Source of the DNA: Pseudopyrenochaeta lycopersici
Taxonomy: Eukaryota; Ascomycota; Dothideomycetes; Pleosporales; Pseudopyrenochaetaceae
Assembly: GCA_003313425.1 (NCBI GenBank)
Contig: NHZP01000133.1
Location: 1 to 28,612 of the forward strand
Length of the DNA: 28,612 nucleotides
Reading direction: 5' to 3'
Shown: positions 1 through 9,443 of the stretch, piece by piece
Layout: each line of letters opens with the position of its first letter
Position numbering within the stretch: the first letter of the stretch is position 1
Notes under the pieces: model-generated
What the model was told of the DNA's origin: nothing
Database searches by the model: none
What the model saw: only the letters and a program-made list of their open reading frames with translations
Program-made: the position numbers and the translations under genes

Positions 1-1295
1 ATTGTTCAAGAACATGATGTCTACTCCCGAGTTAGTGACCCAGCCAAAAAGAATGGAAGCAGGTACCACGAAACAAAGCAACCGGAAGGTCGTTGTCATC
101 GCTCCACAAACTACTTGACCAGAATCCAGGCCGGATGAGCACCAACGGCCGTGCAGGTACATAGCGCTGAGCCCAGCTGAGGTTATGAAGGAGGGAGCGA
201 CAAGGTAACCAACATGCAGTGGAGATTTTCCAACTCGTCACATCGGTGGGCGAAATTGCATTGACTAGGTAGAAGCATGAGCCGAGACTCGCTCCACATG
301 AGAGCCAGCAATATGACTGTTGTGAGAGCACTGTCCCAGAGCTTGCGATTGTTGCCCACGGAGTCGGACGCATTTGGTAAAAGTAAGCGTTCACAAAGCC
401 ATTCTTCCCTTTGGACCTGAATTCGATGAGCCATGGCGGATGTGATGCGCCTGCTCATTCCACGATTGAGGGGGTTTGGTACCGTCTTTGATATCCTGAG
501 GGTAGACCATCCTTAGCAGTCCACGTGCCTGGAGCGGATAGCTGATGTGTATTTGGCAGAGGAAGACGAGGTGGCACACGAACAGCAGCGACAACAGTAC
601 GGCGGTAATGTGACCGTTGCGTGAACCAATGTCAACATCTCCTGCATCTATAGTAAGTGTGCTGTGCGGCGCGTAAGATTGAAGATTCCTACCTCCCAAG
701 CCAGTGCCGAAGACTGAAAGGCCCAGTGACAAAGCAACGCAAAAAGGTATCACGCGGCCAATGCATTGATGCCAACAGCAATGGATAGCTTGTTTCACGG
801 ATGTGATGGCCTCCATGGATGAAGCAGATGCCGAGTAAGAGCAGATGATTGATGGCAACTGTGCCTATCACGAAGGCTTGCACAATATTGGCCTGGCCCT
901 TCCAGACTGCGATAACGGCGAGGGAAGCTTCCGTCCAGTTGCTATAGGCATGAACAAAACGTTGGCCAAGATTGGGAGGTGTCGGCTTACCTGAGAAGTG
1001 CCTCAAAAAGTATCGCGCAATTTGAGCGTTTGCGGTGTAGAAGGATTACGACGAGCTCTAGTACAACGAGCTTCTGTACCGTTGTTGTGGTTAGAACGGC
1101 CAGCAGAGCGAAACAAAATCGAGTTGTGGAACTCGCGGATGAGACAGAGAGCACGAATGAGACGACAAAGACTACGGTAGCTGTGAAGCAAAGGAACCAG
1201 AACGATGCTCGCGCTGGTAAGTGTTCTGCTGGCCTATGCCACACGCGTCGCAAAAGCGTACGTAATTTCCGCATCGGTATGTGACAGCCGAACAT
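1..1295 (-). pseudogene. CAX-type Ca2+/H+ exchanger relic (frame-broken, runs off left edge)
   Basis: CAX proteins are vacuolar cation/proton antiporters with about 11 membrane helices. Read on the minus strand, pieces follow CAX order. A segment near 1050-1150 (FCFALLAVLTTT) leads to EALL then SNWTEASLAVIAVWKGQ, joined across a GTAAGC...TATAG intron at about 978-929. Next come VQAFVIGTVAINHLLLLGICF and IHGGHHIRE, like the family's VQAS.LGSILSNLLLVLG...GG. Then a helix at about 600-545 (HITAVLLSLLFVCHLVFL), FYLVNAI near 260, and FVVPASILFGW near 50, matching the TPFLVLLGW helix. These pieces lie in three frames. One change at about 800-815 is a single-base shift that no intron can explain, and others fall near 290 and 190. 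The GNxxEH signature is not preserved. I therefore call a decayed gene rather than a working exchanger. Family assignment is by remembered motif pattern only. Confidence 0.5.
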
Positions 1296-1859
1296 GACTT
1301 GAAGATCGCCTTTTCGGACGCCTTATATTGAAGTTTGCGCAGAGAGGGACTTCTACTTCGCTATGAGTTAGCATTTGCTGTAAGGAAAGTACCGCAATCG
1401 CTTTCGGCATAAGCAATAGCGAACGATGCGAAAGATGGCGCTGATGTTTTAGCTTGATGGTCATGCAACATCACCTTCATTGGAGAGACCCAGTAAGCAC
1501 CAAGATAGATCTATATCTATTCATCTTGTCAGGCTATTCGTCTACAATCGTTCGTGTGTAAGCATATTCCGCTGAACCGTGGTAACCTCGCGTGGCAGAG
1601 CATACTTACAACTTTCCACCTATACGAAAAGAGGTGATGAAAGGCCGCGGTTAGGTTTTCCAGGACAAATGATGCGAGGGCATGGGAGACCCTCGTCGTG
1701 GACTGAACATGTCAGATTGGTCTTGCGTCATTGAAAAAGGTATCGTGGGTTCAGAATCATGCAGTCACTAGGGATGGGCCTTGTCACCGGCAACGTGTCT
1801 TTGTAGTCAGATACATAGAAGGATCTTAGACAGTTCAATGTTCGGTCTGTATTGTGATC
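1296..1859. other. Gene-poor interval
   Basis: About 560 bases with only short unsupported open frames. It may hold the promoter or N-terminal leader of the exchanger relic on the minus strand. I see no repeat, RNA gene or domain here. Confidence 0.4.
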
Positions 1860-2441
1860 TCAGCTGGAGCGCCTTCTTTTCCAACTACGCACATCTAGGT
1901 CATCGATGGCTTCATGGTGTTTCCTTTTTCTGCGAACACTGTGCGCTACGTTTTCGGTTACATGGCCATGCTGAGACTTATCGCACTCGAATGTGGTAGC
2001 TTTATGTACTGTTTCACGCAACTGTAGGTCGAACTGCGCTTCCTGCTTGTTATCAGACCATAGATGGAAGATCAAGTCTTCCAACTCCGTCGTCTTCTCC
2101 ATGACGTACACCTGCTGCTGTACCAACTCCTGCTGTGTTTCTCGGAGTACGTCGCTAGCTGCGGTATATTTGCCCTCGAGCCAGCGGCACTGTGCCTCCA
2201 GGAATCGAATGCGCTTGGACTGCTTGTCGCTTTTGGTCTGCTCAACATTGCGGGTGCTATTCAGGTGTTGATATGACTCTGTTACCGTCGTGTCGTCATG
2301 ACGCGTAGAACCCACCAAGTTGCTCTGTGGACTGGTGCTATCCATTTTATGTCGTGCAGGGGATCCTGGCTCTCTAGACGAGCAGCTGATGCTTCGGTTG
2401 CTTGAGTGCCGAGGCGTGGCCGATACAAAAATAAGATACAT
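1860..2441 (-). CDS. Small basic coiled-coil protein, function unknown
   Basis: A single-exon frame of 193 residues if it starts at the first ATG (2441), or 161 if it starts at the ATG at 2345 (MDSTSPQ...). The middle is a heptad-rich helix containing RIRFLEAQCRWLEGKY and a glutamine/glutamate-rich stretch with VQQQVYVMEKTTELEDL, a likely coiled coil. The last 40 residues hold two basic clusters, RRKRKHH and WKRRRSS at the very end, that look like a bipartite nuclear localisation signal. The N-terminal part is Ser/Thr/Pro rich and probably disordered. It lacks the NxxAAxxxR basic region of a bZIP. I do not recognise a family. The biased composition makes it plausible as a real nuclear, dimerising protein, but no splice or promoter evidence confirms it. 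Confidence 0.4.
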   Translation of the reverse strand: MYLIFVSATPRHSSNRSISCSSREPGSPARHKMDSTSPQSNLVGSTRHDDTTVTESYQHLNSTRNVEQTKSDKQSKRIRFLEAQCRWLEGKYTAASDVLRETQQELVQQQVYVMEKTTELEDLIFHLWSDNKQEAQFDLQLRETVHKATTFECDKSQHGHVTENVAHSVRRKRKHHEAIDDLDVRSWKRRRSS

Positions 2442-2728
2442 TTGGCGACAATTGATCGCTTTTAGCACTGAGGTAGTTCAAGACAGGAACGTTCGATGAT
2501 GGCTGCAGCTCTACGGCGCATAGGGGTGAGTCAACCGAGAGGATCACCTCCGCGGATCAGCCATTTCCAGTTCTTGCGCACCTAAGCTATGACTTAGGCG
2601 GGAAGCCACAGCACAATCAACAAGAAGCTGTTAGCACCGCCAGTAAACTATATGCCTTAAAAATCCTCTTGTGTATGCTTCTTCAACTCTCTTTTTTATT
2701 TCGTGACTTCTGTTGATCTTTTCCACCT

Positions 2729-3094
2729 TTAGACGGGAGGCACCGTGGGCAGATCGCAGAGTACGAAGATATGGGGTCCATTAACTTGCAGTATATGCAG
2801 CTTGTTCGGCTTCTGGGCCTTTTGTGCGACGAATGATCCCAGATTGATGCGGTTTTTAGGGCAGCGAAGCAATGTGCTTACATAAGAGTATGAAGAAATG
2901 ACACTGTTTTCCATATGCAGAGGTAATAGCTTTTCATGAGCAACGGGGATTCGTCCTCCGTCATGGCTGATTATCAGCAACAGAGCTCGATATGACGAAA
3001 ATTGCTGGCCTTGGGGATCGCGTTGGTCGATTCCGCCTTGGGCAGAGTCATTCAATGTGGGCACGAGTACCGTAACCAATAACGTAGTGCTTAT
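2729..3094 (-). other. Open frame without recognisable family
   Basis: An open frame of about 120 codons whose longest ATG-initiated part is only 62 residues, so it would have to be an internal or terminal exon, or a relic. It opens with a hydrophobic stretch (LVTVLVPTLN) and contains RALLLIISHDGGRIPV. Nothing identifies it. Listed because it is the only sizeable frame between the coiled-coil gene and the secreted-protein gene. Confidence 0.15.
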
Positions 3095-3289
3095 GGCACC
3101 CGTGAGCTTTTACTATGCATCACTCTACTAAGGACTGGAAATAAGAGAGACTGGAGCACACTATATGAACGGCGCTTCCCCTTGGCTCGGTGATGCGTCT
3201 TACCTTACATTGACAAGCATTACACCAATTGCCGTGTTTTCAGATAAAGAAAGCAAGATTTCTAATTCGAGCAAGCGCCATCGAACGCT

Positions 3290-3634
3290 ATGAAACCCAA
3301 ATACATCATTGTTACTTTATTGTTTACCTTCTCCAACGCTCAGATTAGCCCCCGCCTGGCCGATGTGTCGGATATATTCGAAATTCCTTCGGAAGTCCAA
3401 AGCCTTATCAAATCGGCAGAGTCGCGGGCGAGCTCTGCCGTCAGCGAGATCAGGTCTGTTTTCAGTAATGCAGCTACCGCACTTCCTTCAGAATTGTTAT
3501 CGAAAGCCGGAGAGATCCTGCCTGCTGAGACATCAAAAGTGTCAGCTAGTGATGCTACTCCGACCATGGAAGCTCACCTAGGCCTGGTCAACGGTGTGAT
3601 CGGAGCAGCTATTGGATGGTACATGGTAAATTAG
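3290..3634 (+). CDS. Small secreted or GPI-type protein, effector-like
   Basis: An intron-free frame of 114 residues. The N-terminus MKPKYIIVTLLFTFSNA has a short basic start, a hydrophobic core and small residues before a likely cleavage between A17 and Q18, which is a good secretion signal. The mature part is rich in Ser, Ala and Glu with predicted amphipathic helices (VQSLIKSAESRASSAVSEI) and has no cysteine. The C-terminus (LGLVNGVIGAAIGWYMVN) is hydrophobic and ends without a basic tail, the layout of a GPI-attachment signal or one membrane helix. The preceding Ser/Ala/Thr/Pro region would suit an anchored cell-surface protein. No family is recognised. Being small, secreted and in an accessory region, it could be a candidate effector, but the absence of cysteines and the hydrophobic tail favour a wall or membrane protein. 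Confidence 0.6.
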   Translation: MKPKYIIVTLLFTFSNAQISPRLADVSDIFEIPSEVQSLIKSAESRASSAVSEIRSVFSNAATALPSELLSKAGEILPAETSKVSASDATPTMEAHLGLVNGVIGAAIGWYMVN

Positions 3635-4772
3635 CTTATTCAAAGGCGTGTGGAGACAATCAGCAGCGGAAGGTCCAGTCATGGCCTTGTCGCGATGGTT
3701 CTTAGTTGTGCTGTACTACATGTATGCACAGATGGATGATCCATTCCTTCCTTTTCTCAAAACATGGTCATGCTCACAATTCCCTTGACCCTTCAGTCTC
3801 CGGCTAGGCCACGCTACATAGTCCAATCAGAATATCGATGGTCCCTGTCGCACTCTAATACGCTCAAAACAGTTTTTTCTATGCTCTCACATGCTCTGGC
3901 GCCTTTCTTTGCGAGTTCTTCATTTGCATTACAACTCCATTGTCGTAGTCTTCACTTCTGATGCGAATCTAATCAAATTACTGCATTCACGAAGGCGATA
4001 GCATTGACGTCCGTCATCATTGAAATGCGACTGTAAAATAGCCATCTTTAGGCGCTGGGCAGCAGATCACGTGCCTGTATCCTGCACGTCTAACCACTGT
4101 TTGAGGCAGTACCGCGTCGTTTTTGGAAAATTGAGCTCATGCTCATCAGCTCCCTGTTGGTATTTCTCGCCAATTTCGATTCATACAGTATTCAAATAAG
4201 CATATCATCCGTCAGTTCCAGCTATGTGAACAAGATGTGCATTGTAATGACCTAGGACGACAAGTCCATGCAGTACTGTATACGTCGCAGCGATCAGGAT
4301 CACAGAGGGGTTGACTGAAGCAACACAGACATACGAATCAGCTGTGCACCAGTAGTTGAAAATGATTCTCAATCATCGCGCCATCTCTCTCTCCCAGAAA
4401 ACCTTGAATTAATCTTGCTGACGATGATGGCTTCAATGACAATGACTTGATAACCCAATCATCTGACATTGGCCAAATAGGAAATCCACCTAGGATTTAC
4501 ACTGTCTCTGATGTAAGCCATAGATTAGACGTGCTTAGAGGGATACAGACCACATCGCACCCCTCTATCATATCATGATCATGGTCATACGATATGCATC
4601 AGCAATGACAAGCGCATCGTAAGGCAGACTGAGTGCTATGATTGTGGCAGCTTATGGTGGCTAATCAGAGTAAGCATTTCCCTAAAGTGAACGACTATGG
4701 CGCTTGAACGTTGCTCACGGTAACAATGCCGATGATATGTCATCGCAACGCCCTGCACAACCTCTGAACTCT
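3635..4772. other. Gene-poor interval between secreted protein and paralogue A
   Basis: About 1.1 kb. The only frame of note (3764-3961) has no supporting feature. No repeat, RNA gene or transposon end was recognised. The last 100 bases hold the promoter of paralogue A. Confidence 0.4.
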
Positions 4773-4780
4773 TATAAATA
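4773..4780 (+). promoter_or_regulatory. TATA box of paralogue A
   Basis: The sequence TATAAATA lies 90 bases before the ATG at 4871, a normal distance for a fungal core promoter with a short 5' leader. The leader between the two is C/A-rich and has no upstream ATG in the gene's frame. The assignment rests on consensus and spacing only. Confidence 0.5.
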
Positions 4781-4870
4781 GAACAGAGCCATACGAATGA
4801 ACAGACAGAGCCATCCTCCACAAGAAGAATCTTCATAGAACAGGCATAATCCTCGAGACCAGAAGACATA

Positions 4871-6280
4871 ATGCCAAAGGACACCACCAAGCAACGTCGG
4901 CCAAAGGACAACATGTTAAGCCGTGGGGACAAAAGCCACAGATCTCGGCCCAATGATGTTGTTCCGAGCACCGAAGATTCGTCTTGCCTCCAAATGATAG
5001 CATCGTGGAGTAAGTGGAGATTGGTAGAATGTGAGGGCACTTTCGACGTGCTGGAATCAGAGAAATGCGAGGAGCGAGGCAAGATGGATCAAGATGACCT
5101 CCCCAACTTCAGTCCTAAGAAGCACAAGGATCTTCTACAATCTGCCGGTTACGAAAAGGTAACAGACCACCGGGTTATAACCTTTGGCGAGAAATACACC
5201 CTTTTCGTCTTCCGTCTAAAAGGTCATGAGAATGTTATGTGGTTGACCAAATCTGTATTTGGTGAGGCGCTTGGGAAAAATAAAAAGGATTATATCGAGA
5301 GATTCGGAAATGATGCAGCATCGCATCGTCGTTCGGGATCAAAGGCTTCCAAGCTAGATGACAATGACGCTAGTGAAAACCAGGATGATAGCAACGATAC
5401 CATCAAGGACGAGAATGATGCCGGGAATGATACCGAAGGTGTCGCTGTGACAGATGCCGACAACGGCGACGAGAGCGAATATGAGAGTGAGAGTGAGAAT
5501 GAGGCACGGAACGATATCGAGAGCGAAGACAACAGCGACGACGACGAGGATACGCTTGACCGTAGCACGCCAAGTCCTAAAGGCCGATCGCCAAGTCCCA
5601 GACGTAGTACTAGCACGCCCGTTACCAGCCCAAAAGCGACCCAGTCTACTGGAGGGAAGATCATTTACGCACGCAATGATGGAAAGACATTACGTGGTCT
5701 CATTAAAAAGAATGGGTTGTATGATATTGACGGATTGAAAACTGCTCCGGCGAATAGCATGCATCATGAAAAGGTCCCAGGGTTTGCTCCAACAGTAGAC
5801 AAACAATTTATCGCTGGCCTCACAATCTACAAAAGGTTGGATCGTGCAAAATATAAATTGCGAGGCTGTGCAGGTTTCAAGCGCGGCCCCAAAACGGTCT
5901 GGAAAGTGGTTATTCTTGAGCTTACGGACGAGCAACTGAAAGAAGATCTTCAGGATGCTAGGACAAAAGCAAATTGTAAATACACCGGCCCGCTTCTATG
6001 CAGCTGGAGTCAATTCGTCACGGCCGTCCGCAAGGACAAGAAGGACATCAAGAAAGCGGACGAGTTCTTCGACAATACAAACCTTGGAAGGGCCTTGAAG
6101 GAAAACGGAATTGATCCCAGAACTGTGAGACACCAAACGTATGGCCCGGAAGACGCCAGAATGATTTCCGATGGGTTTAGACAGCTGTTCGATAAGCTGG
6201 CTGATCAGGGCGCGAAACTGTCTAAGCAAGATAAAAAAATCGAGGCAATAACCTTTATGTTGAAGAAATCAAAGCTCTAG
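4871..6280 (+). CDS. Paralogue A: 469-residue acidic protein of an unassigned family, possible chromodomain-like segment
   Basis: One exon, start chosen at the first ATG after a TATA box. Layout: basic N-terminus (1-30); a globular segment at about 76-148 whose core (EKVTDHR, GEKYTLFVFRLKGHE, W124, YIERF) resembles a chromodomain, with W124 in place of the TWEP tryptophan; then a long acidic Asp/Glu/Ser/Asn linker (160-232) ending in SPSP repeats (234-254). A second globular part covers about 262-469 (IIYARNDGKTLRGLIKK; VDKQFIAGLTIYK; KTVWKVVILELTDEQ; YTGPLLCSWSQFV). The end is Lys-rich and helical. The second part matches the 352-residue protein at 23803-24861: VD+xF+A, KTV, DE...L, Y.GP and +KD recur in order. 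Charge layout suggests a nuclear or chromatin protein, but that is inference. I know no named family for the C-terminal module. Confidence 0.85.
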   Translation: MPKDTTKQRRPKDNMLSRGDKSHRSRPNDVVPSTEDSSCLQMIASWSKWRLVECEGTFDVLESEKCEERGKMDQDDLPNFSPKKHKDLLQSAGYEKVTDHRVITFGEKYTLFVFRLKGHENVMWLTKSVFGEALGKNKKDYIERFGNDAASHRRSGSKASKLDDNDASENQDDSNDTIKDENDAGNDTEGVAVTDADNGDESEYESESENEARNDIESEDNSDDDEDTLDRSTPSPKGRSPSPRRSTSTPVTSPKATQSTGGKIIYARNDGKTLRGLIKKNGLYDIDGLKTAPANSMHHEKVPGFAPTVDKQFIAGLTIYKRLDRAKYKLRGCAGFKRGPKTVWKVVILELTDEQLKEDLQDARTKANCKYTGPLLCSWSQFVTAVRKDKKDIKKADEFFDNTNLGRALKENGIDPRTVRHQTYGPEDARMISDGFRQLFDKLADQGAKLSKQDKKIEAITFMLKKSKL

Positions 6281-8340
6281 ACCAAGTCTACACTTCCAAG
6301 CCATGGACGCGGCTTACAGCTACTCCTTTTTCTCATGCCGGTTGAAAGCTTTTTAGACTTTTCAATGTTCGTTTGCTTTTGTCGCCATTTGCTCACAATA
6401 TAATAATCACATCAGATAGTTTATTGCACCAATACTGTTTTATCGCTTTTCAATAATATCCTTTCAGCTCTGCGTGTATGATGTGGTGAGACAGTCTGGC
6501 ACAGTCAGTGCCAGAGTGCATGATCTAACGAGCTGGAGCTGTCCACGCTCTGTCATAGTTGCAGTAATTGCTTATAGGTGGAAATTTTCTTGAGCGAAGA
6601 AGAGACTACAGCAGACTAGCAGTGCTCGCCGTGTTCAAGCCAACAGCCACCCAGCTGATGCGCCGTACGAATCACTTCAAAGTATTGCGTTATAATCCCT
6701 GATATGCCAGGAGGTACCTGATTTCATGAGGCTACGCAAGATTGCTCTAAGCGGATGGAACAAGTCCATCTGTCATCGTCGCCCTACCAACTTATGGCCA
6801 TACTGGCTGTCAGAGCCATAAGTTACGGCATGCTAGTAAAACCTACACTTCGCACAGTGGTTCCACAAAAGCCTCGCTATCCAGGCGGTGAGACTGTTAG
6901 TGCCACGAAAGCCTGTGATGCCAACAGCCAGCAATGGGCTTCGTTTCAAGTCTTGTCTTGGAAATACAGTTGGTTGCACTTCCGGCTTCCGGTTCTTGCC
7001 AGCAACAAATCATATATCTTACACCAGTCCAGTCTCGCCTAAAAGAAGCTTTTCATAAATAATCACCGTTTTTGTCAGCAATCACGAGTGTAAGTTAGTC
7101 GTAAGCATCTCCGGACGAATCAAAGAGCAGCACTTACAGAAGCTAGGCCGAGGCGCAGTCAACGCTCGCATACCACACATTACCTTACAGTATCTTGTAT
7201 CTTATGGAATTACAGCCAAAGTAACAGGCTTTTGATAACTTCAGCCTTCCCTTTCGAAATCTCAAACAATGTGTACGGAGGCCGCATGTTGGAGGAAGCC
7301 TAGTTCAAATCAAGGCGGTCATTCTAATGCAAGGTACAGTCTCAGATCAGCAAATTTTGTGGAAATCATGGATTCGGTGCTCTAGTGTATTCTCGTCTGC
7401 AAGCGCTTAATGGCTTACTATCCTCCCATTCATAAGCATTGACTACCCTAGTACGACAAGGGCTAGAAGCATGTGATAAAGGGGACAATTTTGCAAAAAT
7501 CTGCACTGATTGTATCGTCGTAGAAGGATGACAAGACATCACGCATTGCTGTGGCTGATGATGGTGCTGATGCTGTCGGATTGAGCGGCAGCGATGCAAA
7601 TGTACCCGGTTGGCAGAAAGAGTCAGCACGTCTTTGTGTCCAAGGGAAGCTTCCGCTACACGCCACAACTGCCCTAGGAGGTTAATCTAAGATGAAAATA
7701 GTGCTAAGTACTGTACATAGTAGGCTTTTACCGCAGGAAGTGCGCATATCAACACATATCAGAATGCGCTAGAAGTACTTGGCCAACGAGAGACTTCTCA
7801 GGGCCTTTTCTGCTGTTTAGGAAGAAGTCGCAGGATATTTGTATGAGTAACCTTCAAATGATAAATACATAGTGTCTTCCAATAGACTCTCCCTTCTAAA
7901 CTTTTGTGTTTGACGATTAAGCAAAGGCAACCAAGCGGACTAGTGGCGTCAAGGAATACTCGTTGGTGTACCCACCACTGCAAGAGTCCCTATTGTAGAC
8001 TTGGTCTCCATTGGAGAAATTAGCTCTTAAACAGTACTTCATTGCGTGTTGCTTTTCGCTATGCGCGTGAGAGCCTCAAGGGCTTGAATACGAGTCGTCT
8101 TACGATAATCTCGACGTAAGGACAGGTATATGTTTCTCGGGAGTTGGCATAGTACCTGACAACTCGTGCAGCTCTACAACAAACTTGAGACGTGACTTCT
8201 TTGGACTCTCCGACCTTGTCTCTGACCAACGAATAACAAGCCCACATCGACTTCGTGTCGAACCTAGTAAACAAAGTGGCGATCAAAGCAGCGTTTGACT
8301 GGCAACGGAACGAATCCTTCCTTACACGCATATGGCTACG
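6281..8340. other. Gene-poor interval
   Basis: About 2 kb with no frame I can support. Open stretches at 6755-7042 (plus), 7366-7668 (minus), 7798-7983 (minus) and 8059-8331 (minus) are short and compositionally random, with His/Gln or Arg runs but no domain. No terminal repeats, tRNA or simple-sequence array was seen. It may contain the 3' untranslated regions of paralogue A and of the kinase-like gene. Confidence 0.4.
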
Positions 8341-9214
8341 TTACTCGGTGCCACCCTTCTCGGTAGAATTCCCACCCAAAGTGGTGCCAAATATGCGAAC
8401 GGCATGGAGATAGATCTCCAGTTCTCTACGACGCTGATCGATATCCTCGGGAATATGACGAGCCGCCTTCTTCAACGAAGTGCTGTCAAGAGTCCTACAA
8501 GTACCCAAAAGACGCACAAAGTCTTCGATCCAGACGATCCTGCTTGATTCGATCCTCTCATGGACGTACTTTAACATGGCTACCAAGGACTGAAGTTCTC
8601 CAGAATTTGTCGGTTCGTGGCCGTGGATGCATGTGCAATATTCGATGCCAGCTTCTCGTGTTAGCAAAATCCATCGGGTTTCTGGCGACCTTACCAATCT
8701 GGAAGAAATGCATATTGTCACGACAAACGAGAAGTATGTCGCTGACATTGAAGCTATTTCTCTGCAAACCGACGTTGTGTAGGCTGGAAAGGCCAGCAAG
8801 AATCTAGCCTTGTCAGCGTGTGTATGTCACCTGTTGAGGCGTGCTTACGTCTGCGACTAGAATCCGGCTGTGTTCCGGATCGAACGGCCAACTAGCTCGC
8901 ACCACCAGAATATCCTCTAGGCTTGCCGCATCGGTGAAGCTTGGAATGATGGCTGCATTTGCATACACCTCGAAAGTAAAAAGGGTGTTTACAGGACCTA
9001 GGTCAGCAAGTTTTTCTGCGATGTTGGTCGAGACAGCTTTTTTGAGGACGAACGTGTTCAGACGAGGGTTTTTGCGTCTCGGTAAGATGGAATAGGTGAC
9101 GCTACCAATTGTCCGATATAGTCCTGGAGTATAGTCTCCGTCCTCAAGTCTGCCAGAAATCATGTCCCTTCTAACATTCCGCAGAAGTTGCAGTGGTTTA
9201 AGAATCCCACTCAT
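8341..9214 (-). CDS. Degenerate protein-kinase-fold protein (predicted pseudokinase)
   Basis: Three exons give 262 residues: 9214-8849, 8803-8695 and 8654-8341. Introns are 45 nt (GTAAGC donor, CTGAC branch, TAG) and 40 nt (GTAAGG donor, GCTAAC branch, GAG; an alternative acceptor lies 3 bases on). Phases agree and the total is divisible by three. Kinase-like order is visible: FVLKKAV as a VAIK-type strand, ILVVRASWPFD as a hinge region, then ADILAGLSSLHNVGL like the helix before the catalytic loop. Next are SDILLVCRDNMHFFQI, like the xNILL...VKI strands, and ELQSLVAMLKYVHE, like the helix with SLG. HRDxKxxN is replaced by LQRNSFNVSD, and the DFG position reads EAG, so phosphotransfer is not expected. 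An upstream exon (to about 9440) with a membrane segment could be spliced on in phase, but it would overlap the DUF3723 gene. The family call is by pattern only. Confidence 0.55.
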
Positions 9215-9443
9215 GTTTACTGTCGAGCAAGTGAGATGATTCGGTCGATATGATGAAGCAAACCGTCGGAAGAAGGCAGAATTAGTAGTGAAGGCTGGCA
9301 GCGCATACACGAATGCTGAAATTGCTGATAAGGTTGACCAAGACGCTTACTGGTCAGCCTCTGAGCACCATCCCGTGAAATATAGGTCCCACGAGGGTAA
9401 TACTTCAAAAATTCTTTGAGGAAAACGATCACGACAATGAGCC
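9215..9443. promoter_or_regulatory. Shared intergenic region of two divergent genes
   Basis: 229 bases separate the start of the kinase-like gene (minus) from the start of the DUF3723 gene (plus), so both promoters probably lie here. No clear TATA element was seen. A possible 5' splice site on the minus strand (GTAAGC near 9351) would extend the kinase-like gene upstream if used. Confidence 0.35.

Noticed and set aside
1860..2441. bZIP transcription factor as an identity for the coiled-coil protein
   Set aside because: The NxxAAxxxR basic region is missing before the heptads and the basic clusters are at the C-terminus instead.
4636..5082. Minus-strand open frame across the start of paralogue A
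   Set aside because: It covers the TATA box and first 70 codons of a well-supported gene on the other strand, with no domain.
5290..5664. Long Ser/Leu-rich open frame on the minus strand
   Set aside because: It is the antisense shadow of the acidic Asp/Glu/Ser linker of paralogue A; its composition follows directly from that tract.
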